A DNA stretch of 64,000 nt from an uncultured Lachnospiraceae bacterium. Its GTDB lineage: Bacteria; Bacillota; Clostridia; Lachnospirales; Lachnospiraceae. Shown in pieces: positions 42,955-52,169 of this stretch. The stretch covers positions 62,001 through 126,000 of the forward strand of contig CAJTQI010000006.1 of NCBI GenBank assembly GCA_910578645.1, read 5' to 3'. Below the pieces are notes generated by a model. The model worked only from the letters and a program-made list of their open reading frames with translations. It was not told the origin of the DNA and ran no database searches. Made by a program: the position numbers and the translations under genes. Position 1 is the stretch's first letter. Each line of letters starts with the position of its first letter.

Positions 42955-43476
42955 TTACATCTGCCCCGCAAATTCTTCCACCGTCGCCGAACGGGCAGCC
43001 GCCTTGCACCATTTGGTCAAGATAACCATGTCATTCTCCTGCATAATCTTATTTATGATGTCTTCCGACACTTTCCCGCAATCCTCCAGCAGCTCAAGAA
43101 TCGTCTCGCGCTTTCCATCTAATTTTCCTTCTAGCCTATTATCTGCCCAGGCTTTACACATATCGAACCGCTCTTCTTTCCCTTCTGCCATTTTGTACTC
43201 CTCCGGTATTTTGATTTTTGCAACTACTTCCAACAATTCCTTCGTCTCACTGTCGATGTTACTGTAAGCCTCCCTGTTTGCTTCCATAATCTTCTCCAGC
43301 TTTTCTCTGTCCCTGCCATACCGTAGCATCTCAAACAACTGTCTCAGACCCGTATGGTATTCCTCGAAAGTATCATGCGCATGACAGTCATACAGATTCA
43401 GCCTGTAGTTTGTAACATATTCCCGCATCTCATCACCGATATCCAACAAGTCATACAAGCATCCTACTCCAACCAT
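42955..43476 (-). pseudogene. Truncated Rpn-family nuclease (C-terminal part only)
   Basis: The 173-codon frame matches the region that follows the nuclease core in Rpn/PD-(D/E)XK family proteins: YDLLDIGDEMREYVTNYRLNLYDCHAHDTFEEYHTGLRQLFEMLRYGRDREKLEKIM, then a regulatory helical tail. The catalytic N-terminal half is missing, because the frame begins inside the last codons of the GH20 gene (13-base overlap) with no ribosome-binding site of its own. It is interpreted as a remnant left by deletion. Translation from the overlap as a separate small protein cannot be excluded. Confidence 0.75.
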
Positions 43477-46313
43477 TCTACTTCACCCCAAAAATTCCCG
43501 GTCTCTTCCCCGGTTCTTTGCACCGGGAAAACAAACGTGGCGTATTCTTCAAAGGGCTCTTGACTCCCCAGTGTACCTATCAGTTTTCCGTCGGCATACA
43601 AAGAAGTTTGTCCCAACTTCCCTACTATTCTCAGTTCCACCCACTGTTCTGTGGGCAGCGTATAATCCCATGTATATGTTCTGCCTTCCCTGGCAAATCC
43701 TACCTGTCCGGTTTCAGGCTCCGCGGCATAGAATGCCCATACACCGTAGGGGCTGTCGCTCTCAGCCAACACTTGGCCACTGTAATCTCTGTCCGTGGTC
43801 TTCTTCGAGTCCACGTCTCCTGTGCCTTTATCCTGCCCTGGCGCCTCCTGTGCCGCCACCTTTTCCTCCGCTCTTTCCTGGCTCTTCTCCAGATAAACCC
43901 GGAGCCGTACGTCATAATCCGGCTCCAGCCCGGTTTCTTCGCCATAGAGTCTGTTTTTCCCGTCGCGGACATCAAACAGGTCTTCATATATCTTCCCTGC
44001 CCGACGTTCAAAGCCCTCATAGGTTTCCCCTTTTTCCAGGATATGTTCCATCCCCCACAGTTTAGCGCCAAGTATCGCCAGAGGTTGCTCAAAGCGCTCA
44101 TACAAGTCATACTCACATAGTCCCAAATCCAGATTGCCGCTCATGTCATTCCAAATCATATAGGCCGCCCCTAACATCTGTGGCGAATAGCAGGGAACCG
44201 TTTCTTCCGTATTGTAATCATAGAACTTGTTGGGCGCCCATTCCGTAAATAATTCCTCATTGTTCAGATAATCATATCCGCCGCCCGGAATCACATACAG
44301 ATGGTTGTTCTGCATATTCACTATAGAGTAACCTTCTTCATACATCTCCATCGGCTCCGCCCATGCCGTACTCCATAGGTTCATCTGCAACCCGTCAGGT
44401 CCAGGCATGGTTTTGCCCGCTATGTTACTTAAGCTGCCCCACATGCGGACCGTCTTGCCTGCCTCGCGGGCAATTTCCGCAATCCGAACAGCATAGCTCC
44501 GGTACTGTTCCCCGTCCCCGTAATACTCGTCCATACCGATATTGACAATCTCTGCATCCCGGAAGGCTGCGTCGTCTCCCGAAAGCGCCTCCTGCCAAAT
44601 CTCACTCACAAGCTCCACGGCATCCTCATTGCCAAGGTCAATCTGGTCCACCGATTCAGGCCGTGAAGTCAAGGCATATTCCGGATACAGTTTCGTTATG
44701 GAAAGAGAGTGCGCCGGCGTATCGATTTCCGGAACCACCGTCACACCGTAATCTTTGGCCTTCCGGATAAACCGGGCAAACTCTTCCTTCGTGTACGCGT
44801 ACTCCTGTGAGGTCAGCCGCTCCCCCGCATCATTGGCAATATCCGATTCCAAGCGGAAAGCGCTGTCCGCCGTCATGGCGCTTTCCACCGAATCATTCAG
44901 TCCGCTTGTACTCAAAATGGTATTGTCATTCAAGTGGATGGCAAGGTCGTTCATTTTATAGTAGGACATTTTTTCTACGATGGCATAGAGCATATCCATG
45001 GAAACTGCCTTGCGCGCCACGTCTATACCAAATCCCCTCACCTGATAAAGAGGATAGTCCCGAATCTGTCCCTGCGGCAGCACACCGCCCCTCTGGGCAA
45101 AAAGCTGCAGAAGGGTCACCGTCCCCCAACGTATGCCTGTCTCTGTCTCCGCTTTAATGACACACATGTCAGTTATATCGCACGTATAACCTTCTTTTCC
45201 TAATCCGTTGGCCTCCTGTGCATATCCCAAGTACACATCTCCTGGCCTGGCGTCTTCCACACTCCCCTCTGTGACTTCCACTCCACGCCCTGTCATAGAA
45301 AGGTACTTGTCCGCAAACAACGTCCCAACAGCTTGCAGGCCGGAGTCTTTCTCCACGATGACCCGGAAATTATCTCCTGCCTCAAAATCACCCTGGCCAC
45401 CCTGCCACTCTGCAATCCCCGGAATCACACGAGGGCACTCATTATAACGCCTGTCCTGTTCCTCGGCCAACCTGATTTCTCCTTCCGTATCATCGGCCGG
45501 GCCATCATAAGCCGGAACGGTTAATATCTGGGATACCTCCCTGACATCCGAAGATTTCCGGATATTCTCCACACGCAGTCCCACCGTCACCTCTTTATCC
45601 TGGATGGTATCATAGACAGTGCCGTCCGCCCCTATAACCTGTTCGTAATCTGCCCCCAGGAAGGTCACTTCATATCCCTCCGGTGCATCCGGCAGGATAA
45701 GATACCTGCTGCCGTCTTCCCTGTGCCCGACCGCTGCCCTTCCCAGGCAGTATGCCGCCGGTTTGTCCCCGTAGACTTCAAACTCATAGAGGGATACATT
45801 CTGGTAGAGGTCGTAATAGTGCTCCGCATTGTCGGACACTTTGTAAGTACTGAGCCGCAAATACCTAAGACGCACAGGCTCGTCCAACACAATCTCCTGA
45901 TTCTTCGTCTCCGGCGCCACGTCAAAATGCCGCAAATTCTCCCACTCTTCACCGTCCAAGGAACCTTCCAACGCATAGGAGAGCACATTACGCCTCTCCC
46001 ATCTAAGGACAACAAAAGAAACTGAAATTTCTTCCGGAAATTCCAGTTCTATATAATGGGACGCATCCTCCCTGCTATTCTCACTCGACCAACGGGAAGA
46101 CAGCTCCGTGGCGTTCCCGTCTATCGCCTTGTCCGCCGACAGCTCATCATTCTCCGTGCTGTCACAGGTCGCGATGACTCCCTTACGCAGCGCCAGGTTC
46201 TCACCCGCCCCTGCCTGGGCGCCTGAGAGCCACACCACACCAAGGACAGTCAAGAGCCCCAACACACACAGACATATGGCAATCGCATACCTTTTCTTCC
46301 TCTTCCTCATCAT
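43464..46313 (-). CDS. Anchored GH20 beta-N-acetylhexosaminidase with discoidin domain
   Basis: A 949-residue surface glycosidase. The order is: basic start, one transmembrane helix (YAIAICLCVLGLLTVLGVVWLSG), an F5/8 type C carbohydrate-binding domain (about residues 35-185; NLALRKGVIATCDST ... YNVSLYEFEVYG-like end), a linker/Ig-like part, a GH20b-like domain, then the GH20 barrel. The barrel carries YQVRGFGIDVARK, VPEIDTPAHS and the catalytic Asp-Glu in IVNIGMDEYYGDG. A C-terminal beta-sandwich (LYADGKLIGTLGSQEPF) resembles LamG. Substrates may be GlcNAc/GalNAc or lacto-N-biose ends of host glycans. ATG 46313 is preferred over TTG 46337. Confidence 0.88.
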   Translation of the reverse strand: MMRKRKKRYAIAICLCVLGLLTVLGVVWLSGAQAGAGENLALRKGVIATCDSTENDELSADKAIDGNATELSSRWSSENSREDASHYIELEFPEEISVSFVVLRWERRNVLSYALEGSLDGEEWENLRHFDVAPETKNQEIVLDEPVRLRYLRLSTYKVSDNAEHYYDLYQNVSLYEFEVYGDKPAAYCLGRAAVGHREDGSRYLILPDAPEGYEVTFLGADYEQVIGADGTVYDTIQDKEVTVGLRVENIRKSSDVREVSQILTVPAYDGPADDTEGEIRLAEEQDRRYNECPRVIPGIAEWQGGQGDFEAGDNFRVIVEKDSGLQAVGTLFADKYLSMTGRGVEVTEGSVEDARPGDVYLGYAQEANGLGKEGYTCDITDMCVIKAETETGIRWGTVTLLQLFAQRGGVLPQGQIRDYPLYQVRGFGIDVARKAVSMDMLYAIVEKMSYYKMNDLAIHLNDNTILSTSGLNDSVESAMTADSAFRLESDIANDAGERLTSQEYAYTKEEFARFIRKAKDYGVTVVPEIDTPAHSLSITKLYPEYALTSRPESVDQIDLGNEDAVELVSEIWQEALSGDDAAFRDAEIVNIGMDEYYGDGEQYRSYAVRIAEIAREAGKTVRMWGSLSNIAGKTMPGPDGLQMNLWSTAWAEPMEMYEEGYSIVNMQNNHLYVIPGGGYDYLNNEELFTEWAPNKFYDYNTEETVPCYSPQMLGAAYMIWNDMSGNLDLGLCEYDLYERFEQPLAILGAKLWGMEHILEKGETYEGFERRAGKIYEDLFDVRDGKNRLYGEETGLEPDYDVRLRVYLEKSQERAEEKVAAQEAPGQDKGTGDVDSKKTTDRDYSGQVLAESDSPYGVWAFYAAEPETGQVGFAREGRTYTWDYTLPTEQWVELRIVGKLGQTSLYADGKLIGTLGSQEPFEEYATFVFPVQRTGEETGNFWGEVEWLE

Positions 46314-46435
46314 CCGTCCTATTCCATATATTTCCAAAATCTCTATGATGCCGTATGCAGCATCACATTTTTACAGAAAGTATGTCCTTCGTATGGCAAT
46401 GTCACTTCGTTTATCCGAACAGGCCAGCCACGTTC

Positions 46436-46936
46436 TTATCCCACCAATGCGCCTAACAGCCCGTAAGAGAGCAGAGACATGATAATTGTTGCGATGGCAA
46501 TTCCCAACAGCTCTGCCAGAACAGCCTTCTTGAAATCCACATCCAGAAGAGCCGCAATGAGCGAGCCCGTCCACGCCCCTGTGCCTGGCAACGGAATACC
46601 GACAAACAATACAAGTCCCCAGAACTCATACTTCTTGATATTATCGCTCTTACTCATGGCGCGGTTTTCCAGTTTGTCAATCAGTCCACGGAAAATCTTA
46701 ATCTTCTTCATCCATTTAAAGACCTGCTTGATAAAAAGCAGGATAAAGGGGATAGGAATGATATTGCCGATAATACAAAGCGGAATCGCCGTAGTAATCG
46801 GAACCTGCAGTAAAGAAGACACAATCAGGCCGCCCCTGAGTTCCAGAATCGGAATCATTGATATAATAAACACTACAATTTCTTTTGATACATATTTTCC
46901 AAGTGTAACCGCAAATGCTGCCGCTAATTTATCCAT
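46436..46936 (-). CDS. Small multidrug export (SMEX) family membrane protein
   Basis: A 166-residue protein of the COG2426/Sm_multidrug_ex family, with four to five helices and the signature ISMIPILELRGGLIVSSLLQVP near the start and FVGIPLPGTGAWTGSLIAALLDVDF later. The PILELRGG and PLPGTGAWTG motifs are mirror-like and reminiscent of DedA-like re-entrant loops. Transport substrates are not established for this family. It stands alone upstream of the GH20 gene. Confidence 0.88.
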   Translation of the reverse strand: MDKLAAAFAVTLGKYVSKEIVVFIISMIPILELRGGLIVSSLLQVPITTAIPLCIIGNIIPIPFILLFIKQVFKWMKKIKIFRGLIDKLENRAMSKSDNIKKYEFWGLVLFVGIPLPGTGAWTGSLIAALLDVDFKKAVLAELLGIAIATIIMSLLSYGLLGALVG

Positions 46937-47117
46937 AAGCCTTTAATCCCTGTCACCTTTCTGTTTCTCTATAACGTTTCCGTCTCTTCTTATATTCTAT
47001 ACAGTATATGTCCACAAACCGCCAAACTTGATTCTTAACCTGCAATATTTTGACAATTTCATATATAAATGTGTCCTCTTGACAAACATCTCAGACGAAC
47101 GGCTGCGCATAATGCCA

Positions 47118-48176
47118 TCACTGTCCGCATATCCTCTCAAGCGCACCGTACAATCTCTCCATCTGTTCGTCCGTACCCACGGTAATACGCAGATAATTGT
47201 CTATCCGTTTCTTGTTCCACCATCTGACATATATGTCATTTTCTTTCAGTTTCCTAAAAATATCCTCTGCTGCCACTTTTTTATGTCTGGCAAAAATGAA
47301 ATTCCCGTAACTCTTAGGGAAGACAAAGCCAAGTTCTGTGAGTCTCTTTTCTGCAGTATCCCGGGTTCTTATGATTTTCCCACAACTTTCCTCAAAATAT
47401 GCCCGGTCCTTCACTGATTCCGCCCCCAACTGCAACGCCGCATAATTAAGCGTGTAAGAATTGACCGAATATTTCACATCATTTAAATATTTGATAAGCC
47501 GTCTGTTCCCCATGGCATAGCCAATCCTCATGCCTGCCATCGCCCTGGACTTGGAGAAAGTCTGCACTACCAGAAGATTATCGTATTTGTGAATCAAAGG
47601 CAAACAGCTTGTGCCGCCAAAATCAATATAGGCTTCGTCCACAATCACAACTACATCCTTGTTCGCCGCAATGATTTCCTCCACCTGCCCTATCTCCATC
47701 AAAATACCGGTGGGCGCATTGGGATTGGGGAAAACAATTCCGCCGTTTGGCTGCATATAGTCTTCTTTCCTGATAGCAAAATCCGCATCCAGTGCTTTCG
47801 TCTCATAAGGTATCTTATACAAATCTGCCCAGACATCATAGAAGGAATATGTGATATCCGGGAAAAAGACCGGTTTCCCCGACTGGAAAAATGTCATAAA
47901 CGCCAAGGACAGCACATCGTCCGAGCCGACGCCGATAAACAGCTCCTCCCGCTCTATTTTGTAAAACCGTGCAATCTCCCGCGCCAGTTCCGTCTCCTCC
48001 GGGAAAGCAGGATACAGTCTCATCCTATCCCCTTCTAACCGGGCCGCCATCCGTTCCACTCCCGGCGCCGGCGGATACGGGCATTCGTTTGTATTCAGTT
48101 TAACGACGCCTTCCTTGTCCGGCTGTTCCCCCGGCGTATAAGGAACTGCCTTACGCACATTTTCTTCCCATCCCAT
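47118..48176 (-). CDS. hisC: Histidinol-phosphate aminotransferase
   Basis: PLP enzyme converting imidazole-acetol phosphate to histidinol phosphate. The 352 residues show VVKLNTNECPYPP, FIGVGSDDVLSLAFMTF, FPNPNAPTG, the VDEAYIDFGG aspartate and the PLP-lysine motif QTFSKSRAMAGMRIGYAMG, then YVRWWNKKRIDNYLRITVGT. The frame could begin 19 codons earlier at TTG 48233, but ATG 48176 fits the family length. No other his gene is nearby, so it may instead serve another aromatic or phosphonate pathway. Confidence 0.88.
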   Translation of the reverse strand: MGWEENVRKAVPYTPGEQPDKEGVVKLNTNECPYPPAPGVERMAARLEGDRMRLYPAFPEETELAREIARFYKIEREELFIGVGSDDVLSLAFMTFFQSGKPVFFPDITYSFYDVWADLYKIPYETKALDADFAIRKEDYMQPNGGIVFPNPNAPTGILMEIGQVEEIIAANKDVVVIVDEAYIDFGGTSCLPLIHKYDNLLVVQTFSKSRAMAGMRIGYAMGNRRLIKYLNDVKYSVNSYTLNYAALQLGAESVKDRAYFEESCGKIIRTRDTAEKRLTELGFVFPKSYGNFIFARHKKVAAEDIFRKLKENDIYVRWWNKKRIDNYLRITVGTDEQMERLYGALERICGQ

Positions 48177-48245
48177 CTCTGTAGAAAACCTTTCTTCAAA
48201 CTCTGCGACAAGCTCTAAACCCGCTTGTTCCAATACAGTCCACGG

Positions 48246-49268
48246 CTATTTCTCCGTCGCTTCCCACTCTGCGGCAAGCTTTTCATACTCCCTGGCCTGG
48301 GTCTCGTTCCCTGCCTTGCGGCAACACTTTGCCAGTTCTGACAACGGAATGTCCCCGCCGCTATGGATATTCAAGATGCTCTCCGTCTCGTAGGCGGCAT
48401 TATAAAACCACAGGGCCGCCTCATCTATATCCTGTTTTTCCAGGTAATATGCCCCCAGTTCACAACAAATCTCGGAACATCCCTCGCTGGCTACCACTTT
48501 CATGGCATACTTAAAGAAGTCGTCCGTATCCCCGCATATCCTGGCTGCATGGGCCGCCACACATGCCGCCTCCTTAATCTCGTCCAGACTCCTTGTCTCA
48601 TCTTTACAGGAAGATTGAAAAAATGCACGGGCCGCAATAAAATCCTGCTCCTCTCCGGAGATAAAAAGTTCCTTGGCATATATATTGTGAAGCCGCTTAT
48701 CCAGCCTGTCTCCTTCCCCTGTCCTGCGCACAAAAGCCGCCAAATCCCGGTCTTTGTGATTGCTCTGCGGCATATGGCATATCTCTATGTCACTGTCATA
48801 GATAACCGGCTCAAGCCCCACCTGCTCATGGATTGCCCCCTGCCACCGGAAGGTGCGCAGGCGCTTAAACAGCTTCGGGCGCAGCTCCTTGTCAAAATTG
48901 TAAATAGTCCCGTAGGCAAGTTGGTTCGTATAATACATCTGCACGATGTCAATCTCCGGCAGAAGCGTCTCCTTCAACTGCCTGAATGCCCATCTGTTAT
49001 TTTCATCCAGCACCTCATCCGCATCAGCGGAATAGATGTACTCCATTTCAGCCTTGGAAAAAGCAAAATTGCGCGCCGCGGAGAAATCCCCAATCCAGGT
49101 GAAATCATATATTTTATCCGTATATTGTGCCCCAATCCGTTTCGTATCGTCCACGGAGCCGGTATCTACGATAATAATCTCATCCACCAAATCCGCCACG
49201 CTGTCCAGGCATCTGGCCAGAATCTTCTCTTCATTTTTTACAATCATACACAGGCTGACCGTTATCAT
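48246..49268 (-). CDS. Family 2 glycosyltransferase with TPR-like C-terminal part
   Basis: A 340-residue cytoplasmic glycosyltransferase. The GT-A start ITVSLCMIVKNEEKILARCLDSV is followed by EIIIVDTGSVDDT, DFSAARNFAFSKA and the metal-binding YIYSADADEVLDE. Residues about 200-330 are helical repeats with TPR-like character (FIAARAFFQSSCKDE; CCELGAYYLEKQDIDEAALWFYNAA). The domain mix resembles Firmicute protein or peptide glycosyltransferases, but the acceptor is unknown. It precedes hisC by about 70 bases. Confidence 0.88.
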   Translation of the reverse strand: MITVSLCMIVKNEEKILARCLDSVADLVDEIIIVDTGSVDDTKRIGAQYTDKIYDFTWIGDFSAARNFAFSKAEMEYIYSADADEVLDENNRWAFRQLKETLLPEIDIVQMYYTNQLAYGTIYNFDKELRPKLFKRLRTFRWQGAIHEQVGLEPVIYDSDIEICHMPQSNHKDRDLAAFVRRTGEGDRLDKRLHNIYAKELFISGEEQDFIAARAFFQSSCKDETRSLDEIKEAACVAAHAARICGDTDDFFKYAMKVVASEGCSEICCELGAYYLEKQDIDEAALWFYNAAYETESILNIHSGGDIPLSELAKCCRKAGNETQAREYEKLAAEWEATEK

Positions 49269-49314
49269 AACCCACACTGCCCTTTCTGCTTTCCCATCCT
49301 GTTCTCTCAGTTAT

Positions 49315-49773
49315 TTACCGTGAAGCGGCGGCGCAAATACCAGGCTCTAAGTCTGCCACTAAAGCTTCTCTATAATAAACCGACTGCCGCATACAGTCAT
49401 CCACAGGGAGCACGCACCGTGCCTTCCCCGCACTCAAAACCATCTCTTTATAACGGTGTCGGCGTACAAACCGCCTCGGCAGGCATAACTGGTACAATGT
49501 GGTATAGGACAAATCCGCCATCCTCTCCCCGATACACACCCGGTATCTTCCACTCTCTCTGTACAGCCTGGCACGCCCCAGATAGCAGTAACGTTTCCCG
49601 TTCCAGTTATAGATACGCACCCTGTAACACCGGACAATACACAATATCGCCAACAGACATCCCGTCAGCACAAGCATTCCCGACACTGCCCCTGCCCAGG
49701 ACGCATCCCCATACATAGCGCCTTTTCCCAAATCCACCAACCCGATATATTCCAATCCAATCCCCATTCCCAT
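49315..49773 (-). CDS. Hypothetical membrane protein
   Basis: A 152-residue frame with one transmembrane helix (AGAVSGMLVLTGCLLAILCIVRCY) followed by a basic, Tyr- and Arg-rich domain containing seven cysteines. I do not recognise a family. It sits just upstream of the glycosyltransferase on the same strand (gap about 46 bases), which supports a real gene. The start is uncertain. Confidence 0.5.
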   Translation of the reverse strand: MGMGIGLEYIGLVDLGKGAMYGDASWAGAVSGMLVLTGCLLAILCIVRCYRVRIYNWNGKRYCYLGRARLYRESGRYRVCIGERMADLSYTTLYQLCLPRRFVRRHRYKEMVLSAGKARCVLPVDDCMRQSVYYREALVADLEPGICAAASR

Positions 49774-49956
49774 ATATCACATTTATTTACAACCTGTTAC
49801 CCTCGGGCAACTAAGGTATACATGTGTCTCTTTTTTCACCCAATATAGATTTTGCGCAAATAGCCTTCGCCCACAACGCATACCCCGATATACCCAACAG
49901 TCTAAGAGTATCACACTCACCCCCAGATTGCAATTAGAACCCGGCTCCTTGGCCGC

Positions 49957-51081
49957 TTACACCTTGGCATTTCGCTTCAAAACCCGCTTTTTTAGCCGCT
50001 CCACACAATAATGCAGTCCTAGAGGCGCCATGATTCCCGCCGCCAGATAAACCATTTTAAACTGTTCCGCCCCTCTTACCAGATAGTAATAGTCGATGTT
50101 CGTATAAAACTCCCCGAAGTCAAAATCCGCACAATATCCTGTATATACGGCAATCCCTGCGATGACCGTCTTGACTAACATAAACGCCATCACATGATGC
50201 ATCATCACCGCAAAAGTATGCTGTCCCAGATAACGTACCAAACGGCTCTCTTTTAGAAGCGGTTCCGACAGTTTGGCAATCCGCAACCAGAAAGCAATTC
50301 CTGACACGGTTGTCACATATGGAATGACCGGGCCGTTGGCGAATCCGGTACACCACACGCTGCTGAACGCCAACCCATTACAGCACACGCCAAGGATTGT
50401 CTGGCTCCCCACTACCACCGCAAAATATGCCAGGTTCCCAAGCTTGTCATACTTTTCCAATTTCTTATTGTAAAACTGTCCCATCTGAAAACAAGGAAAT
50501 AAAAACAAAATTCTTCCAAAGGCTTTATAATTTCCCCACACATGTCCGCCTATGGCAAACCAAACCACCGCCATGCCCACAACCAGGCTGCCCGCAAGCA
50601 TCAGCCATTCCACGACACCCTCCAAGTCCTTATCTGTCATATCCTGTATCCTGCGCATAGCCCATCTGACAGCCATTCTTGCAAACAGATTCATCATTTC
50701 AATCACAAACAGAACCGGAACAAACCACGCCGCATAATTGTAAATAAACTGATATCCGTGTAAAAAGGGCGCAAGCAACAATGTCCTTAGACTCACTTCC
50801 TCGCCCATGGCAAACCCGCCTGCCCGCATCGCCCATGCGACGATTCCATAAACCAGGTTCCACGCCAAATAGGGCACAAGCAGCCTGCACACCTTTTTTT
50901 TCACATAAACAAAAGGATGCTTTTCTTCCGACTCCTTATAAAAATACCCGGAAATAAACATAAAAAGAGGTACATGAAAAGAATAGTACGGGAACAGCTC
51001 CCCCACCGTCATGATATTATATCCGATATGCCCTGCCACCACCATAACCATTGCCAATGCCGACAGGATACAGAATGCCAC
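49957..51081 (-). CDS. Acyltransferase family 3 membrane protein
   Basis: About 375 residues and ten hydrophobic helices. Hallmarks of the Acyl_transf_3 family are an early VVAGHI (catalytic-type His), YYSFHVPLFMFISGYFY, and KKVCRLLVPYLAWNLVYG. Such proteins O-acetylate or acylate surface polysaccharides. The start is unusual: the annotated GTG 51081 gives VAFCILSAL, but in-frame codons upstream read ATT-AAG-AAA-CAG-TAC-AAT, as expected for a normal M-K-K-Q-Y-N beginning with ATT in place of ATG. An ATT start or a start-codon mutation is possible. Confidence 0.85.
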   Translation of the reverse strand: MAFCILSALAMVMVVAGHIGYNIMTVGELFPYYSFHVPLFMFISGYFYKESEEKHPFVYVKKKVCRLLVPYLAWNLVYGIVAWAMRAGGFAMGEEVSLRTLLLAPFLHGYQFIYNYAAWFVPVLFVIEMMNLFARMAVRWAMRRIQDMTDKDLEGVVEWLMLAGSLVVGMAVVWFAIGGHVWGNYKAFGRILFLFPCFQMGQFYNKKLEKYDKLGNLAYFAVVVGSQTILGVCCNGLAFSSVWCTGFANGPVIPYVTTVSGIAFWLRIAKLSEPLLKESRLVRYLGQHTFAVMMHHVMAFMLVKTVIAGIAVYTGYCADFDFGEFYTNIDYYYLVRGAEQFKMVYLAAGIMAPLGLHYCVERLKKRVLKRNAKV

Positions 51082-51202
51082 ATTGTACTGTTTCTTAATT
51101 GCCAGTCACCACTCTTGTCCCGGTTTCAACCCGATAACCGTATCAAACATGCTAAAGTCATTTATGTAATATTACCAGTGGCTACGCCAAACGTCAATTC
51201 TT

Positions 51203-52033
51203 TCAGCTCACATCTTCCTGTTCTTGTGTCTCTAAGCACTCCTCACCCGACACCATAGCCAGGTCATGAATATTGACCTCCTGCTCCGCAGGCTCCTGCG
51301 CCTGCGCCCACAGACGAGTCAGTATGCGCACCGACACAATACCAATGGTCATAGCGATAGCCGTCAAAATCAGGCTTGATTTTACCATATACTCCCATCT
51401 GTCCTTTACCCCACTGTTCATGGGCAAAGCCGCCATGACAAAAGCAGCAACCGTGCCGTCCGCCCTGATTACGGGAACACCTGCGCGGCAGAGCCATCCT
51501 GCCTCTTTCGTTTCTACAACCGTGCCCGGGAAGCCCTGTCTTGGATTCTCCAAAACCCCATAATCCTCACTGGCAATATGCCCCCATGTCCCAACCGGGT
51601 ATGCACTTTCCGCATCCCCTATGTCCATCACATAAACATAAGTTTTAGATGGAATATCTATATAAATTACATAGAGCGCGTGGGCGCCGTTTGCATTTTT
51701 TATTTTTTCAAAAGTATGGTAAATCTTCCAATACCCTTCATCCTTCACACTGTCGTATTGTTCCAGGTAGGCAGCCTCCTCCTTGCCCTCAAATTCGGAC
51801 AAAGGATTTTGCAGATAAATGTCCGACACCCGCGCAACATAACGTTCCAGTTCTATACCCTCCACCACCGACGACGCCGTCCATGCCACATTCCGGCACA
51901 TGGACTTATAATGCCCTGCCATGTTATGGGTGTACACCCGGTAACTGACCATAGCCGATATGGCCGCCAGTACCAATGTCAGAAATATAATAGCGCAAAC
52001 CGCCTTTTGCTGTAATGACAAATTCTTACCCAT
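51203..52033 (-). CDS. Orphan membrane sensor (Cache-like) without output domain
   Basis: A 276-residue protein with two helices (AVCAIIFLTLVLAAISAMVSYRV; SLILTAIAMTIGIVSVRIL) bracketing an extracytoplasmic domain of about 170 residues. The domain includes NAHALYVIYIDIPSKTYVYVMDIGD-like strands, WGHIASEDYGV and GWLCRAGVPVIRADGTVAAFVMAALPM, a Cache/PAS-like layout. The C-terminal cytoplasmic tail is only about 35 residues, so no kinase or cyclase follows. ATG 52033 has AGGAGGAAGG upstream. It lies downstream of a LytTR regulator, which suggests a sensing role. Confidence 0.75.
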   Translation of the reverse strand: MGKNLSLQQKAVCAIIFLTLVLAAISAMVSYRVYTHNMAGHYKSMCRNVAWTASSVVEGIELERYVARVSDIYLQNPLSEFEGKEEAAYLEQYDSVKDEGYWKIYHTFEKIKNANGAHALYVIYIDIPSKTYVYVMDIGDAESAYPVGTWGHIASEDYGVLENPRQGFPGTVVETKEAGWLCRAGVPVIRADGTVAAFVMAALPMNSGVKDRWEYMVKSSLILTAIAMTIGIVSVRILTRLWAQAQEPAEQEVNIHDLAMVSGEECLETQEQEDVS

Positions 52034-52169
52034 GTGCACCTTCCTCCTAATGCAGATGGCTATTACTGTCCATATATGACAATATGTTAACCAGAAAATG
52101 TTATCACATCAAAAACAATCTTCAAAAAATAACGGTAAATCATAGGTTATATCCGATAAATAGAGACTT

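Noticed and set aside
48363..49718. 451-codon plus-strand frame opposite the glycosyltransferase and its upstream gene
   Set aside because: It spans two minus-strand genes, lacks a family signature and ribosome-binding site, and is a mirror of their codon bias.
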